From contig PWSR01000105.1 in assembly GCA_003563985.1 (NCBI GenBank), positions 1 through 32,119 of the forward strand: 32,119 bases of DNA, read 5' to 3'. This document shows, piece by piece, positions 24,306 through 31,382 of the stretch (positions within the stretch are counted from its first letter, which is position 1; the number at the start of each line of letters is the position of its first letter). Both the position numbers and the translations under genes were made by a program. The DNA is from Clostridia bacterium (GTDB lineage: Bacteria > Bacillota > Sulfobacillia > SLMV01). Below the pieces are notes generated by a model. It saw only the letters and a program-made list of their open reading frames with translations, made no database searches and was not told the DNA's origin.

Positions 24306-24994
24306 TATGCCTCACCACCCTTATCGCGCTGGCGTCTCAGCCAGCCGTCGAAGATGTTGAACTGAATGAATGCCAGGATCAGTAGCGATATCCCGGCGGG
24401 TACCGAATACAGCGCCATGGTGGCCAACTCGACCTCGTATCCCGCGGCATCCATTACCCCTTGGATCAGGATCAGGCCGGCTGCGGCCACGAAGATGTTC
24501 TGGCCGAAGAAGTTGCCGTAGTTCTCCGCGGCGGCGGTCAGGGCGCGTACGCGCTCCATGGTCACCGGGTCGGCGGCGTTTAGTTCTTCCCGCTCCGGAA
24601 TCGTACCCTCGGCCATGGGGGATACGATGGGGCGGACGAATACGGGATGTCCGCCCAGGCGAAGTCCCAGTACCGATGCCAACCAGCGGAACAGGAGATA
24701 GACGTAGGAAACGCGACCGGCTGTCGCGGCGCGAATGCGGAGGATGAGCTCCGCGGCGTATTCCTTGAGGCCGTGCTTTTCCAGCATGCCGATGGCCGGC
24801 AGGGTGAGTACGAAGACCAACATCGTTCGGTTGGCCACGAAACTGTTGCCGATGGTCTCCAGCAGTTCAATGATGGGGATTCCGACCACGAGGCCCGAAG
24901 CGAGACCCGCGATCAGTACCGTCGCCACCGGGTGGAAGCCGGCCGCCAGGCCGACGACCACGATGAGTACACCGATGAGACTGATCCATTCCAT
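24305..24994 (-). CDS. DUF969 family membrane protein
   Basis: This 229-residue membrane protein has about six hydrophobic segments. LIGVLIVVVGLAAGFHPVATVLIAGLASGLVVGI, NRTMLVFVLTLPAIGMLEKHGLKE, LRLGGHPVFVRPIVSPMAEG and ENYGNFFGQNIFVAAAGLILI are the DUF969 blocks. The start at 24994 (MEWISLIG) is preferred: GGGAGG lies upstream, and the MREVSSA extension of the track reads through this ribosome site. It is the first gene of the DUF969-DUF979-pcp operon. Together with DUF979 it probably makes a heteromeric permease. The ligand is inferred only from the pcp partner. Confidence 0.87.
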   Translation of the reverse strand: MEWISLIGVLIVVVGLAAGFHPVATVLIAGLASGLVVGIPIIELLETIGNSFVANRTMLVFVLTLPAIGMLEKHGLKEYAAELILRIRAATAGRVSYVYLLFRWLASVLGLRLGGHPVFVRPIVSPMAEGTIPEREELNAADPVTMERVRALTAAAENYGNFFGQNIFVAAAGLILIQGVMDAAGYEVELATMALYSVPAGISLLILAFIQFNIFDGWLRRQRDKGGEA

Positions 24995-25015
24995 GGCAGA
25001 TGAAACCTCCCTCAT

Positions 25016-25458
25016 AGAGTATCCTCGTCAGAGTCGGTTGTATTGTCGCTTATGTTCGATAGTGGATGTCCTTCGCACGCACCCCCGCGTTCGCGCGATT
25101 CGGCTTGCGGGCGGCGCCGAGCCATTCTTCGACATGAGATCGCGGATCGCACCCGCTGTGGCTCATATCGTGGTGACGGCGTTGTGCGTCTCATGTAATA
25201 CGTATCCGTAGACTGTCGAGGGACTGCAATCCGGTCGCGCAGCTGGACGGGTCGCAGCGTTTGATGCGGCATTTGGGCGTCACATTGGAAACGAATTCGA
25301 CCTCCCGGGTTTATTATCGTCCGACTTGGCGGCGACTACCGATTCGATCCATCCTTTTCCAGGTAGATGGTTTCACGCACCTGCAAGACAATTGTAGTAT
25401 CTTTGGCGCGGGATGACAAATATGTCCAAGATTCGAGGGGCGCATCTTCGTTCGGGAA
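25016..25458. other. 443-base intergenic region without a recognisable gene
   Basis: It separates the DUF969-DUF979-pcp operon start from the end of the cyclotransferase gene; both are read on the minus strand. It is less GC-rich in its right half (around 25310-25440). No ORF in either strand has a family signature or a good ribosome site. It should hold the promoter of the DUF969 operon and the terminator of the pxp operon. I find no convincing -35/-10 pair or U-tailed hairpin. Confidence 0.5.
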
Positions 25459-25932
25459 TTACTCTTCCGGCAGAGTATCGATGAGCTCCGCGGGATCGAT
25501 CTGCCAGTCCTCGGCTCCGCGAATGCACAGGGCCAGGTAGTCGTTCGATGGGCGTTTTTCATGACCACCGTTCATCCGGTAGGCGAAGGCCGATACGGTC
25601 TCCGCCTCGCCGCGGGCATCTTCGATCTGAACCCGCAAGTCGATCTTACTGTAGCTGTCGGGATATCCCTCGAAGCGGTCCAATATCCTCTCGCACCCGG
25701 GTGTTACTTGGTAGAGTGCCCCGGTCAGGGAGCGACCCGCGGCGGGTACGATGGTCAGGGGACCTCGCCATTGCCGGGTATAGTCCTGTAGCACGGCGCG
25801 GGCATAGGGCTCCGCATCGGAACAAAGGTGCAACATGGTATCCTTGCTCAGCAAGCTTCCGTAGGCGAAATAGAGCCGTCCCGGCTGCTCCCGCTCTCTT
25901 GCGGGTGTCTCTTCGTCGTTGTGAATCCTCAT
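25459..25932 (-). CDS. Gamma-glutamylcyclotransferase-like protein (AIG2/GGCT fold)
   Basis: GGCT-fold enzymes cyclise gamma-glutamyl amines or peptides, releasing 5-oxoproline. The protein has 157 residues. FAYGSLLS near residue 22 is the YGSL glycine-rich loop that binds the gamma-glutamyl part, and LDRFEGYPDSY holds the Glu (FEG) that acts as general acid/base in the family. GALYQVTPGCERIL and VSAFAYRM are further family strands. I start at ATG 25932 (MRIHNDEE), since the 64 extra residues of the track ORF reach into the pxpC end and show no homology. It lies 181 bases downstream of the PxpBC gene on the same strand. Product and neighbourhood agree: it would feed 5-oxoproline to PxpABC. 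Some AIG2 proteins have other roles. Confidence 0.85.
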   Translation of the reverse strand: MRIHNDEETPAREREQPGRLYFAYGSLLSKDTMLHLCSDAEPYARAVLQDYTRQWRGPLTIVPAAGRSLTGALYQVTPGCERILDRFEGYPDSYSKIDLRVQIEDARGEAETVSAFAYRMNGGHEKRPSNDYLALCIRGAEDWQIDPAELIDTLPEE

Positions 25933-26113
25933 AGGTGCACAACTCCCCATCCGTTGGCAGCGCATTGTATGCAAACGCCCCGTTTCTTCGTCGGAGCGAA
26001 CGCCCGGGGCATGATACGTAGCCCCCGCTCCCTTTCGGTGGTCATTGTAGCGTGTAGATAGGGGAGATGTGCAAAGTCCCCGGGCGATCCTGGCGACCGC
26101 CGGGGTGGAAATC

Positions 26114-27718
26114 CTACCGGCCAATGGTTTCGGCTTCCGCCCGGGAGATCAGCTGGAACCGCACGCGGTCGCCGGGTTGCGCCTGGCCCAGGCGCGCCAG
26201 ATCATTGCGAATGACGACGCCGATCTTCGCATAACCCCCGGTCGTTTGGGCGTTGCTACCCATGACGATGGGGTTTCCGTCTCCGGGTACCTGGATGGAT
26301 CCGGGGGCGATGCCCTCGGAAATCACCTCGGGCCCCAGTTGATTGTGGGGGATCGTGCGTTCTCCGGACAGGCGGAGTCCCATCCGGTTGGAATCCCCGG
26401 AGACGATGAAGGTATCCTCCTCCAAGATTCTCCGGGAACGCTCCGGGAAATGATCGGACTGCGGTCCGGGCACCGCCCGAACCCGGAAAATCCCCTGCGC
26501 CGGTTCATCGGCACAAGGCACGGATCCGTCGCCCGCAGGTGGAGGCGATGTTGCCCGCCCCAGCACGGTGCCCGGTTTCAACGGCGCGCCGAGCAGACCG
26601 CCGAAGCCGGCTACGGTGTCGGTGGAGCGGCTGCCCATGATGACCGGGGCATCGAATCCGCCGGCCACGGCCAGGTACGCCCGGAGTCCGGAATGAAACG
26701 CTCCGAAGGAAAGGTGCTGGCCGGCTTCGATTGCCACCGGGTGGCGCGGATCCACCGGGCGCCCGTCGACCAGGGGTTGCGCCTCGGCGCCGGCCAGGGC
26801 GATGAGCGCGTCGGCCAAGAATTCCACCTGCGCCCCCAGGGCGGTCATCTCCAGGGCCGCGGCCCCGGGGGAATTCCCCAGCATGGCGTTGGCGCGATGG
26901 AGGGAGTGGGGGTCGGCGGCCCCGGCGCGTCCCACCCCCAGGTGCATGTAGCCGATGCGTCCGCGGTCCTGGATCGTGGTGTACAGGCCCGGCATGAGGA
27001 CGCGGCAGAGCGGATGGTGCGGCTGGAAGTCGGGTTGGGGTAGGGGCTTCGGAGCGACGGGCCCGGGTACCCGGTAAAACTGCACTTCATCCCCCGGCAA
27101 GAGGAAGGTCGGTTCCGCCGCCAGGGGGTTGAAGAGGCTCACCGGGGTCCGCCCGATCACCGACCAGCCCCCGGGGGATTCCATCGGGTACAGGCCGGTT
27201 TGCAGGCCCGCGATGGCCACCGAGCCGGCGGGAACGCGGACCCGGGGCGTGCGGAGCCGGGGAACGCGGATCCGGGGATCCAGGCCCGACAGGTACGGGT
27301 AGCCCGGGGTGAAACCCAGGAAGCACACGCGGTAGGGCGTTTCGGTGTGGATCCGCACCACCTCGTCGGGCGCCAGCCCGGTCTCCGATGCAATACGCTC
27401 GAGGTCGGGACCGTCGGAGCCTCCGTACGCCACGGGAAGCATGCGCACATCGCGTGTCGAGGGGGATTCGGGCGCGGGATCGATGGCCCCGCGGTGGCCC
27501 TCTACGAAAGTCTTCAGGTCCCCATACGAGAGTTGGCGCCGATCGAACAGTACCAGTACCGTCGTATAGGCGGGCACGATATCCTCGATGCCCGCGGGGC
27601 CCTGCCGCCGAATGTAGCGGGCGGCGGCCAGGACCCTCCGGCTCGTATCCCGGGAGATCGCATCTCCGTATTCGATGAGTAGACCGGCCTCGCCGGCCGG
27701 TGTTACCGTGGCGCGCAA
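26114..27718 (-). CDS. pxpBC: 5-oxoprolinase subunits B and C fused (PxpB-PxpC; KipI-KipA)
   Basis: PxpA, PxpB and PxpC together hydrolyse 5-oxoproline to glutamate with ATP. Here B and C are one chain of 534 residues. The B part (about 1-230) begins TPAGEAGLLIEYGD and carries RVCFLGFTPGYPYLSGLDPR and GLQTGLYPMESPGGWSVIGRT. The C part (about 240-534) begins LMPGLYTTIQDRGRIGYMHLG and has GAADPHSLHRANAMLGN, FIVSGDSNRMGLRLSG and SIQVPGDGNPIVMGSNAQTTGGYAKIG. A proline-rich linker joins them. The start is TTG, four bases after the pxpA stop with only a weak ribosome site, so translation probably depends on pxpA. Fusions of B and C occur elsewhere. Subunit C has been called biotin-dependent carboxylase-like, an older label that I do not use. 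Confidence 0.95.
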   Translation of the reverse strand: MRATVTPAGEAGLLIEYGDAISRDTSRRVLAAARYIRRQGPAGIEDIVPAYTTVLVLFDRRQLSYGDLKTFVEGHRGAIDPAPESPSTRDVRMLPVAYGGSDGPDLERIASETGLAPDEVVRIHTETPYRVCFLGFTPGYPYLSGLDPRIRVPRLRTPRVRVPAGSVAIAGLQTGLYPMESPGGWSVIGRTPVSLFNPLAAEPTFLLPGDEVQFYRVPGPVAPKPLPQPDFQPHHPLCRVLMPGLYTTIQDRGRIGYMHLGVGRAGAADPHSLHRANAMLGNSPGAAALEMTALGAQVEFLADALIALAGAEAQPLVDGRPVDPRHPVAIEAGQHLSFGAFHSGLRAYLAVAGGFDAPVIMGSRSTDTVAGFGGLLGAPLKPGTVLGRATSPPPAGDGSVPCADEPAQGIFRVRAVPGPQSDHFPERSRRILEEDTFIVSGDSNRMGLRLSGERTIPHNQLGPEVISEGIAPGSIQVPGDGNPIVMGSNAQTTGGYAKIGVVIRNDLARLGQAQPGDRVRFQLISRAEAETIGR

Positions 27719-27721
27719 TGC

Positions 27722-28486
27722 CTAGCGCCCCGGGGCGCGGACGTCGACTCCGGCGCGAAGGAGGCTCCGGTGGACGGCCCGCGAAATTCCCAGTGCCTCC
27801 AGGCTGTCCCCGTGAACGCAGATGCTTTCAGCTTCCATGGGGATAACCTTCCCGCTCTGCGTCGTCACCTGTCCCCGCATTGCGATGTCCTCGGCCTGGG
27901 CGGCCGCGCGTTCCGGGTCGTCAAATACGCTCCCGGGAACCCGCCGCGAAACCAGGTTGCCCGCGTCATCGTACAGCCGATCCGCGAAGGCCTCGGCGAC
28001 GACCTTGAGTCCCGCCTCTCGCGCCCGCTCCAGGAAAGTCGTTCCCGCCGGGAGGTAGAAGTACAAGTCCATATCCAGGGTTTTCATTCCCTCGATGAGC
28101 CCCCGGGCCGTGGGTTCGTGGTTCACCGCCGTGTTGTAAATGGCGCCGTGGGCCTTCACGTGGTTGAGTTCGACGCCTTCTACCCGGCAGAACATGTCCA
28201 GCGCACCCACCTGGTAGATGAGATCGTTTACGATTTCCTCGGGTGTCAAATCCATGCTGCGGCGCCCGAACCCAACCAGATCCGGGTAGCTGGTGTGCGC
28301 GCCTACGCTGACTCCCATCTCCGCCGCCGCCGCCACCGTCCGCCGCATGACCATGGGATCCGAGGCGTGGAAACCACACGCAACGTTGGCAGAGCTGATG
28401 ACCTCCATGATCTCGTCGTCGTGACCCATCCGATAATTGCCGAAACTCTCGCCCAGGTCGCTGTTGAGGTCCAACGTTCGATCCAA
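27722..28486 (-). CDS. pxpA: 5-oxoprolinase subunit A (PxpA, LamB/YcsF family)
   Basis: This subunit of the ATP-dependent 5-oxoprolinase has 254 residues, typical for the family. Landmarks: LDLNSDLGESFGNYRMGHDDEIM at the N-terminus, SSANVACGFHASDPMVM, SVGAHTSYPDLVGFGRR, ELNHVKAHGAIYN and the C-terminal SICVHGDS. I choose the TTG at 28486 because AGGGGGTG lies six bases upstream and the protein then starts at the conserved DLN strand. The 121 extra residues of the track ORF run antisense through argG and are not coding. It is the first gene of the pxpA-pxpBC-cyclotransferase unit and diverges from argG, with 130 bases between. Confidence 0.95.
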   Translation of the reverse strand: MDRTLDLNSDLGESFGNYRMGHDDEIMEVISSANVACGFHASDPMVMRRTVAAAAEMGVSVGAHTSYPDLVGFGRRSMDLTPEEIVNDLIYQVGALDMFCRVEGVELNHVKAHGAIYNTAVNHEPTARGLIEGMKTLDMDLYFYLPAGTTFLERAREAGLKVVAEAFADRLYDDAGNLVSRRVPGSVFDDPERAAAQAEDIAMRGQVTTQSGKVIPMEAESICVHGDSLEALGISRAVHRSLLRAGVDVRAPGR

Positions 28487-28546
28487 ACCGGACACCCCCT
28501 GAACGAAATTTCTCCGCCAAGCCCCGCGATCCTCCCCGGGGAGTGC

Positions 28547-28575
28547 TTGCATAAACATTCTTTTATCGGTATACT
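28547..28575 (+). promoter_or_regulatory. Sigma-70-type promoter of argGH, with a possible ArgR box
   Basis: TTGCAT and TATACT are separated by exactly 17 bases, a near-consensus promoter ending 41 bases before the argG ATG. TGCATAAACATTC (28548-28560) overlaps the -35 and spacer. It matches 8 of 10 positions of the ARG-box half-palindrome pair TGAAT-N4-ATTCA. Binding of an arginine repressor there would block the promoter. The box is a motif-level guess; the promoter is stronger. Confidence 0.65.
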
Positions 28576-28616
28576 CATACGAGTTTCGGCGCGCGAAGCG
28601 CGAGAGAGGGGTCGCT

Positions 28617-29843
28617 ATGGATAAGGTAGTACTGGCATATTCCGGCGGATTGGACACCTCCGTGGCCATCAAATGGCTCGAGGAGAAATACGGGTTTGGC
28701 GTGATCGCCCTGGCCGCCGACGTAGGCGAGGGTAAGGATCTCGATGCCGTGAAGAAGAAGGCCCTGGACATCGGGGCCCTGGATTGCCACGTGGTGGATG
28801 TGCGAGAGGAGTTTGCGCGGGAGTACGCCTTCCCGGCGATGAAGGCCAACGCTCTCTACGAGGGACGCTATCCGTTATCCTCGGCGCTCTCCCGGCCCCT
28901 GATATCGAAGTTGCTGGTGGACTGCGCGGAGGCGGAAGGGGCCGTGGCCGTCGCCCACGGTTGTACCGGCAAGGGCAACGACCAGGTCCGTTTCGACGTT
29001 TCGGTCAAAGCCCTGAATCCCGGGATCGACGTGGTGGCCCCGGTTCGGGAGTGCCCCATGTCCCGTGAAGACGCCATCGCCTACGCGGCCAAGTGGAACA
29101 TCCCGGTCCCCGTGGGCAAGGAAAACCCCTTCAGCATCGATGAAAACCTCTGGGGGCGCAGCATCGAGTGCGGCGTCCTGGAGGATCCGTGGGTCGAGGC
29201 CCCCGCCGAGGCCTACGCCTGGACGCAGGATCCCGGGGAGACCCCCGCGGATGCCCAGTACGTGGAGATCGAATTCGTAAGCGGGCTTCCCGTGTCCGTG
29301 GACGGGGTGTCCATGTCCCCGGCCCACTTGATATCCCACCTCAATCACCTGGGTGGGCTGCACGGCGTAGGACGGATCGACCACGTGGAAAACCGCCTGG
29401 TCGGAATCAAGTCCCGGGAAATCTACGAGGCACCGGGCGCGGTGATGCTCCTGGAGGCACATCGCGACCTGGAGGACCTGACGCTGCCCCGGGAGCTCGG
29501 CCATTTTAAGAAGACCATCGAACCCAAGTACGCGGAACTGGTCTATTTCGGTCTTTGGTTCTCGCCGCTTCGGGACGCCCTGGATGCTTTCATCGATAGC
29601 TCGCAGCAACGGGTTTCGGGTACGGTACGGCTGAAGTTGCACCGGGGAACCTGTACGGCCGTCGGCCGGAAATCCGCCAATTCCCTCTACGATCTTTCCC
29701 TGGCCACCTACGGCGGGGACGATGCCTTTGACCACCGCGCCGCCGAGGGTTTCATCTCGGTTTGGGGACTTCCCACCGCGGTACACGCGGCCGTCGGCAA
29801 GAACAAGAAGAATCCCGCGGGTTACGAGAAGGCGGTGGACTGA
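28617..29843 (+). CDS. argG: Argininosuccinate synthase
   Basis: ArgG joins citrulline and aspartate with ATP, the seventh step of arginine synthesis. It has 408 residues, full length. The N-terminus [20 protein letters not shown] is the ATP pyrophosphatase P-loop (SGGxDT). [14 protein letters not shown] and [17 protein letters not shown] are substrate-binding signatures, with [27 protein letters not shown] in the C-terminal half. The start is ATG after GAGAGAGGGG. argH follows after three bases. Neither carbamoyl-phosphate nor ornithine-side arginine genes are in the window. Aspartate and glutamate nitrogen use links it loosely to the glutamate-yielding pxp operon on the other strand. Confidence 0.98.
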   Translation: MDKVVLAYSGGLDTSVAIKWLEEKYGFGVIALAADVGEGKDLDAVKKKALDIGALDCHVVDVREEFAREYAFPAMKANALYEGRYPLSSALSRPLISKLLVDCAEAEGAVAVAHGCTGKGNDQVRFDVSVKALNPGIDVVAPVRECPMSREDAIAYAAKWNIPVPVGKENPFSIDENLWGRSIECGVLEDPWVEAPAEAYAWTQDPGETPADAQYVEIEFVSGLPVSVDGVSMSPAHLISHLNHLGGLHGVGRIDHVENRLVGIKSREIYEAPGAVMLLEAHRDLEDLTLPRELGHFKKTIEPKYAELVYFGLWFSPLRDALDAFIDSSQQRVSGTVRLKLHRGTCTAVGRKSANSLYDLSLATYGGDDAFDHRAAEGFISVWGLPTAVHAAVGKNKKNPAGYEKAVD

Positions 29844-29846
29844 TCG

Positions 29847-31247
29847 GTGTGCCCCGGGGATGGAGGACCCCTCTGGGGTGGTCGTTTCGGTGCCGGTGCC
29901 GGCGGGGATTCCCGGGATTTCACCGCGTCCATTTCCTTTGATGCCCGGCTATACCGGCAGGATATCCGGGGAAGCCGTGCCCACGCCCGGACCCTGGCCC
30001 GGGCCGGGGTACTCTCCGGCGAGGAGTTGGAGCGAATCCTGGCGGGCTTGGACGAGGTGGAGGCGGCACTCTCCGCCGGGGAAGCGGTCCTTGATTCGGC
30101 GCACGAAGACATTCACACCAACATCGAGGTGCTCCTATCCCGGCGGATCGGCCCCCTGGCGGGGAAACTGCACACGGGGCGCAGTCGCAACGACCAGGTG
30201 GCCACGGACATGCACCTGTTCGTCCGGGAAGAGATCGATGACGTACTCGGGGGGATCCGCCGCCTGCAGGCCGCCCTGGTGGACCTCGCATGCGACAACG
30301 TCGCCACGCTCCTTCCCGGGTATACGCATATGCAGCGGGCCCAACCGGTGTCCCTGGCGCATCACCTCATGGCGTACTTTTTCATGCTCCAACGGGACGT
30401 CGGTCGGTTCGTCGATTGCCGGTCCCGCGCCGACGTCAGCCCCCTGGGTGCCGCGGCCCTGGCGGGCTCGGGCTATCCACTGGATCGGGCGTTCGCCGCC
30501 GAGCAATTGGATTTTTCCGGGATCTACGAAAACGCCATGGATGCCGTCTCCGATCGGGATTTCGTGCTGGAGTTTCTCGCTGCCGCCTCCGTCGCGATGA
30601 TGCATCTCAGCCGGCTGGCGGAGGAACTGGTCCTCTGGTCGACCTCCGAGTTCGGGTTCCTGCGCCTGGGCGAGGGGTATTCTACCGGATCCAGCATCAT
30701 GCCCCAGAAGCGCAACCCGGACTCCGCGGAGTTGATCCGCGGGAAGACGGGTCGCGTCTACGGCGACTTGATGGGACTGCTCGCGGTAATGAAGGGCCTA
30801 CCCCTGGCCTACAACAGCGACATGCAGGAGGACAAGGAATACCTCTTCGATGCCACGGATACCCTAAAGGCCTGCCTGGATATCGCCGCCGGCATCGTCG
30901 CCTCCTTGGAGGTCCGTTCACAACGCATGGTGGCGGCCACCGCCGAGGGGTTCCTCGGGGCGACGGATGCCGCCGACTACCTGGTGAGGAAGGGTCTTCC
31001 ATTCCGGGAGGCGCACCGCATCGTGGGCGAGATCGTGGGGCACTGCGAGGGGGAGGGGAAGGACCTCTCGGATTTGTCGGCCGGGGACTGGAGTGCCTTC
31101 TCGGGGCATTTCGACCCGGATGTGACCGAGGCGGTTACGCCCTCGGGTAGCGTGTCCGCTCGAGACGTGCCCGGTGGAACCGCCCCCGATCGGGTCATCG
31201 CACAATTGGCCGAGGCCCGGGGGATCCTGCAGGATGTCCCGTATTGA
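29847..31247 (+). CDS. argH: Argininosuccinate lyase
   Basis: ArgH splits argininosuccinate into arginine and fumarate, the last step of arginine synthesis. It has 466 residues, the usual size. It belongs to the fumarase/aspartase superfamily, with signature GSSIMPQKRNPD near residue 284. Other landmarks are LWGGRFG at the N-terminus, DEDIHTNIE-like EDIHTNIEVLL, LHTGRSRNDQVATD, GYTHMQRAQPVSLAHHLMAY and YNSDMQEDKE. The start is GTG three bases after the argG stop, in a context where the argG tail AAGGCGGTGG may act as ribosome site. The operon ends at the strong terminator at 31285. Confidence 0.98.
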   Translation: MCPGDGGPLWGGRFGAGAGGDSRDFTASISFDARLYRQDIRGSRAHARTLARAGVLSGEELERILAGLDEVEAALSAGEAVLDSAHEDIHTNIEVLLSRRIGPLAGKLHTGRSRNDQVATDMHLFVREEIDDVLGGIRRLQAALVDLACDNVATLLPGYTHMQRAQPVSLAHHLMAYFFMLQRDVGRFVDCRSRADVSPLGAAALAGSGYPLDRAFAAEQLDFSGIYENAMDAVSDRDFVLEFLAAASVAMMHLSRLAEELVLWSTSEFGFLRLGEGYSTGSSIMPQKRNPDSAELIRGKTGRVYGDLMGLLAVMKGLPLAYNSDMQEDKEYLFDATDTLKACLDIAAGIVASLEVRSQRMVAATAEGFLGATDAADYLVRKGLPFREAHRIVGEIVGHCEGEGKDLSDLSAGDWSAFSGHFDPDVTEAVTPSGSVSARDVPGGTAPDRVIAQLAEARGILQDVPY

Positions 31248-31284
31248 TCCTTTCGTCGTCGCAGCGATGGAATGACGGGAACGA

Positions 31285-31312
31285 GGGGCGATCTCCGGAT
31301 CGCCCCTTTTTT
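31285..31312 (+). terminator. Rho-independent terminator of argGH
   Basis: GGGGCGATC and GATCGCCCC form a 9-bp perfect stem with a TCCG loop, followed by six T. It begins 37 bases after the argH stop. It is the clearest terminator in the window, and it means the selenoprotein gene after it has its own promoter. Confidence 0.93.
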
Positions 31313-31382
31313 CTTGCGGTCTACCCTGCAGGTGTTTCCCGGTTCGCAGATGGGCAAGGTAGTAATAGAGAGGGATGGAGGG

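Noticed and set aside
28487-28849. Long N-terminal extension of PxpA in the ORF track
   Set aside because: It runs antisense through argG; a TTG with a good ribosome site at 28486 gives the normal family length.
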